The notes beneath the pieces were generated by a model. It saw only the letters and a program-made list of their open reading frames with translations. It did no database searches and had not been told where the DNA came from. The position numbers and the translations under genes were made by a program. 64,000 nucleotides of DNA from Amycolatopsis sp. NBRC 101858 (lineage in GTDB: Bacteria; Actinomycetota; Actinomycetes; Mycobacteriales; Pseudonocardiaceae), in NCBI RefSeq assembly GCF_030269325.1, contig NZ_BSTD01000009.1, positions 248,001-312,000 on the forward strand, written 5' to 3'. Below, one piece after another: positions 60,444 to 64,000 of the stretch (positions are counted from its first letter, which is position 1; the number at the start of each line of letters is the position of its first letter).

Positions 60444-61103
60444 GTGCGTGTGCTGATCGTCGAGGACGAGCCCTACCTGGCGGAAGCCGTCCGCGACGGC
60501 CTGCGCCTGGAAGCGATCGCCGCCGACATCGCCGGTGACGGGCACACCGCCCTCGAACTGCTGGACGTCAACGCCTACGACATCGCCGTCCTCGACCGCG
60601 ACATCCCCGGCCCGTCCGGTGACGAGGTCGCCGCCCGCATCGTCGCCTCCGGCAGCGGCATGCCGATCCTCATGCTCACCGCCGCGGACCGGATCGACGA
60701 CAAGGCGTCCGGCTTCGAGCTCGGCGCCGACGACTACCTCACGAAGCCGTTCGAGCTGCGGGAGCTCGTGCTCCGGCTCCGGGCGCTCGACCGCCGGCGC
60801 GCCCACAACCGGCCGCCCGTCCGGGAAATCGCGGGCCTGCGCCTGGACCCGTTCCGCCGCGAGGTCTTCCGCGACGGCCGCTACGTCGCGCTCACCCGGA
60901 AGCAGTTCGCCGTGCTCGAAGTCCTCGTCGCGGCCGAAGGCGGGGTCGTCAGCGCCGAAGAGCTCCTGGAGCGGGCGTGGGACGAGAACGCCGACCCGTT
61001 CACCAACGCCGTGCGCATCACGGTTTCGGCCCTGCGCAAGCGACTCGGGGAACCCTGGGTCATCGCCACCGTGGCCGGCGTCGGCTATCGCATCGGCACC
61101 TGA
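60444..61103 (+). CDS. vanR: VanR-like response regulator (OmpR family)
   Basis: 219 residues. Receiver domain with acidic pair EDE (7-9), phosphoacceptor Asp51 in AVLDRDIPGPSGDE and Lys in LTKPF. The C-terminal winged helix (about 125-219) ends TVAGVGYRIGT. The LDRDIPGPSGDE stretch is typical of actinobacterial VanR proteins. It is followed after 16 bp by its kinase. It should activate van genes on glycopeptide exposure; likely targets here are vanY and the vanX-GNAT-murG operon. Confidence 0.9.
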   Translation: MRVLIVEDEPYLAEAVRDGLRLEAIAADIAGDGHTALELLDVNAYDIAVLDRDIPGPSGDEVAARIVASGSGMPILMLTAADRIDDKASGFELGADDYLTKPFELRELVLRLRALDRRRAHNRPPVREIAGLRLDPFRREVFRDGRYVALTRKQFAVLEVLVAAEGGVVSAEELLERAWDENADPFTNAVRITVSALRKRLGEPWVIATVAGVGYRIGT

Positions 61104-61119
61104 CGTGGGAGACGAAACC

Positions 61120-62199
61120 GTGGACCGGAAGCCGGGGCTGAGCGTCCGCCTCAAGCTCACCCTCAGCTACGCCGGGTTCCTCATGCTCGCCGGTCTCCTG
61201 GTGCTGATGACCGTGTGGGTGGTCCTGCGCAGTCACCTGCCCGACATCGCGGTCATGCCCGGGGGAGTGCTCAACCGCGCCACCCTGATGAGCACCTTCA
61301 CCTCCGCCGCCGGCGTGGCCGCGGTCTTCCTGCTGGTGTTCGGGCTCCTGGGCGGGTGGATCCTCGCCGGGCGCATGCTCGCCCCGCTGACCCGCATCAC
61401 CGACGCCGCCCGCATGGCCACCGGCGGATCGCTGTCCCACCGGATCCTCCTGGACGGCCGCCGGGACGAGTTCCGCGAGCTCGCCGACGCCTTCGACGCG
61501 ATGCTCGCCCGGCTCGAAGCCCAGGTCGCCGAGCAACGGCGGTTCGCCGCCAACGCGTCCCACGAGCTGCGCACCCCGCTGGCGATCTCGCAGGCCCTGC
61601 TCGAGGTTGCCCGCACCGATCCGGCGCAGGTGCCCGGCGAGCTCGTCGAGCGCCTGCACACCGTCAACACCCGGGCGATCGACCTCACCGAAGCACTGCT
61701 CCTGCTCAGCCAGGCCGACCGGCGCTCCTTCACCCGGGAACGCGTCGACCTGTCCCTGCTGGCGGAAGAGGCCACGGAAACCCTGCTCCCCCTCGCGGAA
61801 AAGCACGGCCTCACCCTCGAGACCTCCGGCGAAGTCGCCCCCGCCCACGGCTCGCCCGCGCTCCTGCTGCAGCTGGCCACGAACCTCGTGCACAACGCGA
61901 TCGTCCACAACCGGCCCGGCCGGGGCACGGTGTGGGTGAGGACCGAGGTGCGGCCCAAGACCGTGGCGCTGACCGTCGAGAACACCGGCGAGACGCTCGC
62001 CCCGCGGCTGGTTTCCACGCTCGTCGAACCGTTCCGGCGCGGCACCGAACGCATCCGCACCGACCACGCGGGGGTCGGCCTCGGCCTGGCGATCGTCAAG
62101 AGCATCACGCAGGCGCACGACGGCACGCTCACCCTCGAGCCCCGCCCCGGCGGCGGGCTCCGCATCACCGTGTCGCTACCACGGTGGTGGCTCCGCTGA
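61120..62199 (+). CDS. vanS: VanS-like sensor histidine kinase
   Basis: 359 residues from GTG at 61120 with GGGAGA about 8 nt upstream; a GTG at 61105 lacks a site. Membrane helices about 14-36 and 64-85 enclose a short extracytoplasmic loop of about 27 residues. A HAMP segment follows, then His148 in ASHELRTPL, the N-box LVHNAIVHN, and the ATP lid GVGLGLAIV. The short sensor loop is as in producer-type VanS proteins that detect glycopeptides or altered cell wall directly. The 3' end overlaps the convergent murG-like gene by 24 bases. Confidence 0.9.
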   Translation: MDRKPGLSVRLKLTLSYAGFLMLAGLLVLMTVWVVLRSHLPDIAVMPGGVLNRATLMSTFTSAAGVAAVFLLVFGLLGGWILAGRMLAPLTRITDAARMATGGSLSHRILLDGRRDEFRELADAFDAMLARLEAQVAEQRRFAANASHELRTPLAISQALLEVARTDPAQVPGELVERLHTVNTRAIDLTEALLLLSQADRRSFTRERVDLSLLAEEATETLLPLAEKHGLTLETSGEVAPAHGSPALLLQLATNLVHNAIVHNRPGRGTVWVRTEVRPKTVALTVENTGETLAPRLVSTLVEPFRRGTERIRTDHAGVGLGLAIVKSITQAHDGTLTLEPRPGGGLRITVSLPRWWLR

Positions 62200-63288
62200 C
62201 CCGCGGCGCCCGGCGATCGTGGTGAGCACGTACCGGGCCAGGACGACGTCCGCGTCGGCCGCGCCGGTCGCCCGCGCGCGGGCCGACATCGCCGCGATCC
62301 GCCGGGGATCGGTGAGCACGGGGATCAGGGTGGTCTCGATCCAGGCCGGGTCGAGGGCGGCGTCGCCGACGAGCAGACCTCCGCCGGCCGCGACGACCGG
62401 CTCGGCGTTCAGCCGCTGCTCACCGCCGCGGTCCGGCAGCGGGACGTACGCGGCGGGCAGGCCGACGGCGGCGAGTTCGGCGCACGTCATCGCCCCCGAG
62501 CGGCAGAGCGCGAAGTCGGCCGCGGCGTAGGCGTACCGCATCTGGTCGACGTAAGGCGTGACGACGTAGGGCGGGTCGCCGGCCGGGACGTCGACGGTGT
62601 GCCGCGCCCCGGTGATGTGCAGGACCTGCACGCCGGCCGCCCGCAACGCCGACGCCGCGCCGGACGCCGCGGCGTTGAGCGCCCGCGCACCCTGCGAACC
62701 ACCGGTGACCAGCAGGACCGGCCCATCGGGGTGCAGGCCGAACCGCTGCCGGGCCGCGTCGCGCAGCGCGGGCCGGTCGAGCCCGGCGATCGCCGGCCGC
62801 AGCGGGATCCCGATCGCGGTGGCGTGCGCCAGCCGGATCCCCGGCCCGGCGGCGAACACGTGCGGCGTCATCCGGGCCGCCAGCCGGTTGGCGATGCCGG
62901 GCCGGGCGTTCGCCTCGTGGACGACGATCGGCAGGCCCTGCTCGCGCGCGGCGAGGTAGGCAGGCAGGGAGACGTAACCGCCGAACCCCACCACGACCTC
63001 GGCCCGCACGCGGCGGAGCACCGACCCGGCCGCCCGCACCGAGTCGCGCAGCCGGCCCGGCGTGCGCAGCAGTGCTCGCCCCGGCCGGCGCGGCAGCGGT
63101 GCCGGCGGGATGAGCTCGAGCGGGTAGCCGCGGGCCGGGATGAGCGTGGTGTCCAGGCCGCGGACGGTGCCGAGCGCGGTGATCTCGACGGCGGGCACCA
63201 GCCGGCGCACCGCGTCGGCGAAGTTCATCGCGGGCTCGATGTGCCCGGCCGAATGGCCACCGGCGACGACGACGCGCGGTGCGGCCAC
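62176..63288 (-). CDS. murG: MurG-type UDP-GlcNAc:lipid I transferase, second copy
   Basis: 370 residues. The N-terminal donor/acceptor loop is GGHSAGHIEPA (10-20) where housekeeping MurG has GGTGGHxxPA. GFGGYVSLPAYLAA, the VHEANARPGIANRL stretch, GGSQGARALN and a PLPDRGGEQRLNAE motif complete the MurG pattern. It would add GlcNAc to lipid I to make lipid II. Its position three bases after a GNAT gene and the vanX homologue marks it as the resistance-linked copy. The altered first loop suggests a preference for modified precursors, which is inference. Confidence 0.9.
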   Translation of the reverse strand: MAAPRVVVAGGHSAGHIEPAMNFADAVRRLVPAVEITALGTVRGLDTTLIPARGYPLELIPPAPLPRRPGRALLRTPGRLRDSVRAAGSVLRRVRAEVVVGFGGYVSLPAYLAAREQGLPIVVHEANARPGIANRLAARMTPHVFAAGPGIRLAHATAIGIPLRPAIAGLDRPALRDAARQRFGLHPDGPVLLVTGGSQGARALNAAASGAASALRAAGVQVLHITGARHTVDVPAGDPPYVVTPYVDQMRYAYAAADFALCRSGAMTCAELAAVGLPAAYVPLPDRGGEQRLNAEPVVAAGGGLLVGDAALDPAWIETTLIPVLTDPRRIAAMSARARATGAADADVVLARYVLTTIAGRRGSAEPPPW

Positions 63289-63291
63289 GGC

Positions 63292-63747
63292 TCAGATCTC
63301 CTTGCGATAGGTGTGCGAGGTCGACTTCCGCCGGTACCCGGCGTCCTCGTAGAACGGGTGGGACTCGGCGCGCACGACGTTCGAGCGGACCACGATCGTG
63401 CGCAGGCCCTGCCGGACCGCCCACCGTTCGGCGGCTTCCACCAGCGCGCGGCCGGCGCCCGAGCGGCGGGCCGCCGCGACGACGACCAGGCCCGTGATCT
63501 CGAGGGTTTCGTCTTGGTGCGGGAGCGCCTGCCGCCGCTCGACGCTGACGTAGCCGTCGATGCGGGAGCCGTCGCCCGGCGCCGCGACCAGCACCCGCTG
63601 CGTGTCCGAGCGCAGGACGGCCGCCAGCCGCCGGGTCACCGCGGCGAGTTCGCCCGGGTACCCGAGTTCGGCCAGCAACCCGGTGACCCGCGGAGTGTCG
63701 GCGGCCCGCAGCGGGCGGATCTCCCGGCTAGCCGACGGGGAAGTCAA
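63292..63747 (-). CDS. GNAT-family acetyltransferase
   Basis: 151 residues from ATG at 63747, overlapping the vanX end by 20 bases. Motif A is GLVVVAAARRSGAGRALVEAAE (about 84-105), and the C-terminal FYEDAGYRRKSTSHTY closes the GNAT fold. It binds acetyl-CoA and acetylates an unknown amine. The vanX-GNAT-murG order suggests a cell-wall-related substrate, but none can be named. Confidence 0.88.
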   Translation of the reverse strand: MTSPSASREIRPLRAADTPRVTGLLAELGYPGELAAVTRRLAAVLRSDTQRVLVAAPGDGSRIDGYVSVERRQALPHQDETLEITGLVVVAAARRSGAGRALVEAAERWAVRQGLRTIVVRSNVVRAESHPFYEDAGYRRKSTSHTYRKEI

Positions 63748-64000
63748 AGTACGTCTCCGGGAAAGGCTCGTCCCGCAGCGTGTAGTGCCACCACTCGCGG
63801 TCGTACCGGCGGAAGCCGCAGGCCTCCATGAGGGAACAGAGGTGGTGCCGGTTGCCCGCTTCGGCCGGCGTGATCCCCGGTGCGCCGTGGTGCGAGACCG
63901 CGTCCATCAGGTCGTGGTCACCGCCCATCGCGGCGAGCTCACCGGTGGCCAGGTGGTAGAGCGTGAGGTCGACGGTGCTGCCCCGGCTGTGCCCGGACTT
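63728..64000 (-). CDS. vanX: VanX-type D-Ala-D-Ala dipeptidase, C-terminal part
   Basis: Partial: the gene enters from the right edge and 90 residues are visible. SGHSRGSTVDLTL carries the zinc ligands His and Asp of the SxHxxGxxxD motif, and EWWHYTL carries the catalytic Glu and third zinc ligand. The end ETYFDFPVG is typical of VanX. It hydrolyses D-Ala-D-Ala so that only D-Ala-D-Lac precursors accumulate. vanH and vanA homologues, if linked, would lie beyond the right edge. Confidence 0.93.
   Translation of the reverse strand, partial: KSGHSRGSTVDLTLYHLATGELAAMGGDHDLMDAVSHHGAPGITPAEAGNRHHLCSLMEACGFRRYDREWWHYTLRDEPFPETYFDFPVG

Overview
The window is high-GC actinobacterial DNA (GC-rich third codon positions, many GTG starts, GTGA/ATGA overlaps). 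A γ-butyrolactone regulatory set sits beside VanR/VanS/VanY/VanX/MurG-like glycopeptide self-protection genes, which points to the Amycolatopsis group. That assignment is inference from gene content. Most of the window (1 to about 55 kb) is one modular type I polyketide synthase cluster, open on the left, for a macrolactone-type product.

Layout. 1-7255: end of one PKS protein and a complete one-module PKS. 7256-7914: a gene-free tract with an array of about 81-bp repeats. 7915-11982: a PqqD-like small protein, a type II thioesterase, a LAL/LuxR activator and a 57-residue HTH-like gene fused to its end by a GTGA overlap. 12039-15024 (minus): a sugar-nucleotide operon (PIG-L deacetylase, UDP-HexNAc 6-dehydrogenase, decarboxylase/epimerase-like SDR). 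15316-26127: bimodular PKS with the only thioesterase. 26404-31300: TetR, two small 2TM proteins and a MacB/FtsX-type ABC exporter. 31400-32233: a shortened glycosyltransferase-like gene. 32359-52465: three PKS genes (1+1+2 modules). 52593-55047: DrrAB-type exporter and a methyltransferase-like gene. 55118-59908: SARP activator, two ArpA-type receptors, AfsA and an SDR, with four autoregulatory-element palindromes. 59894-64000: VanY, VanR, VanS, a second MurG, GNAT and the end of VanX.

How it works together. Docking peptides suggest the assembly order (upstream) - A(1-1985) - B(1982) - D(32359) - E(37482) - F(42209) - C(15316, TE), so the terminal synthase lies in the middle of the gene order. 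Catalytic motifs predict a polyene, a 2-methyl-3-hydroxy unit made by E, and an unsaturated conjugated lactone. Three plus-strand transcription units share an exact promoter layout, TTAGGGGTGGG-like box, 19 bp, TANNNT. Looser copies lie before the minus-strand sugar operon and thioesterase. The box resembles the MalT box, and the LAL regulator is the obvious candidate to bind it. AfsA signalling through the ArpA-type receptors probably sits above the SARP. The right-hand block would protect against glycopeptides and need not belong to the polyketide pathway.
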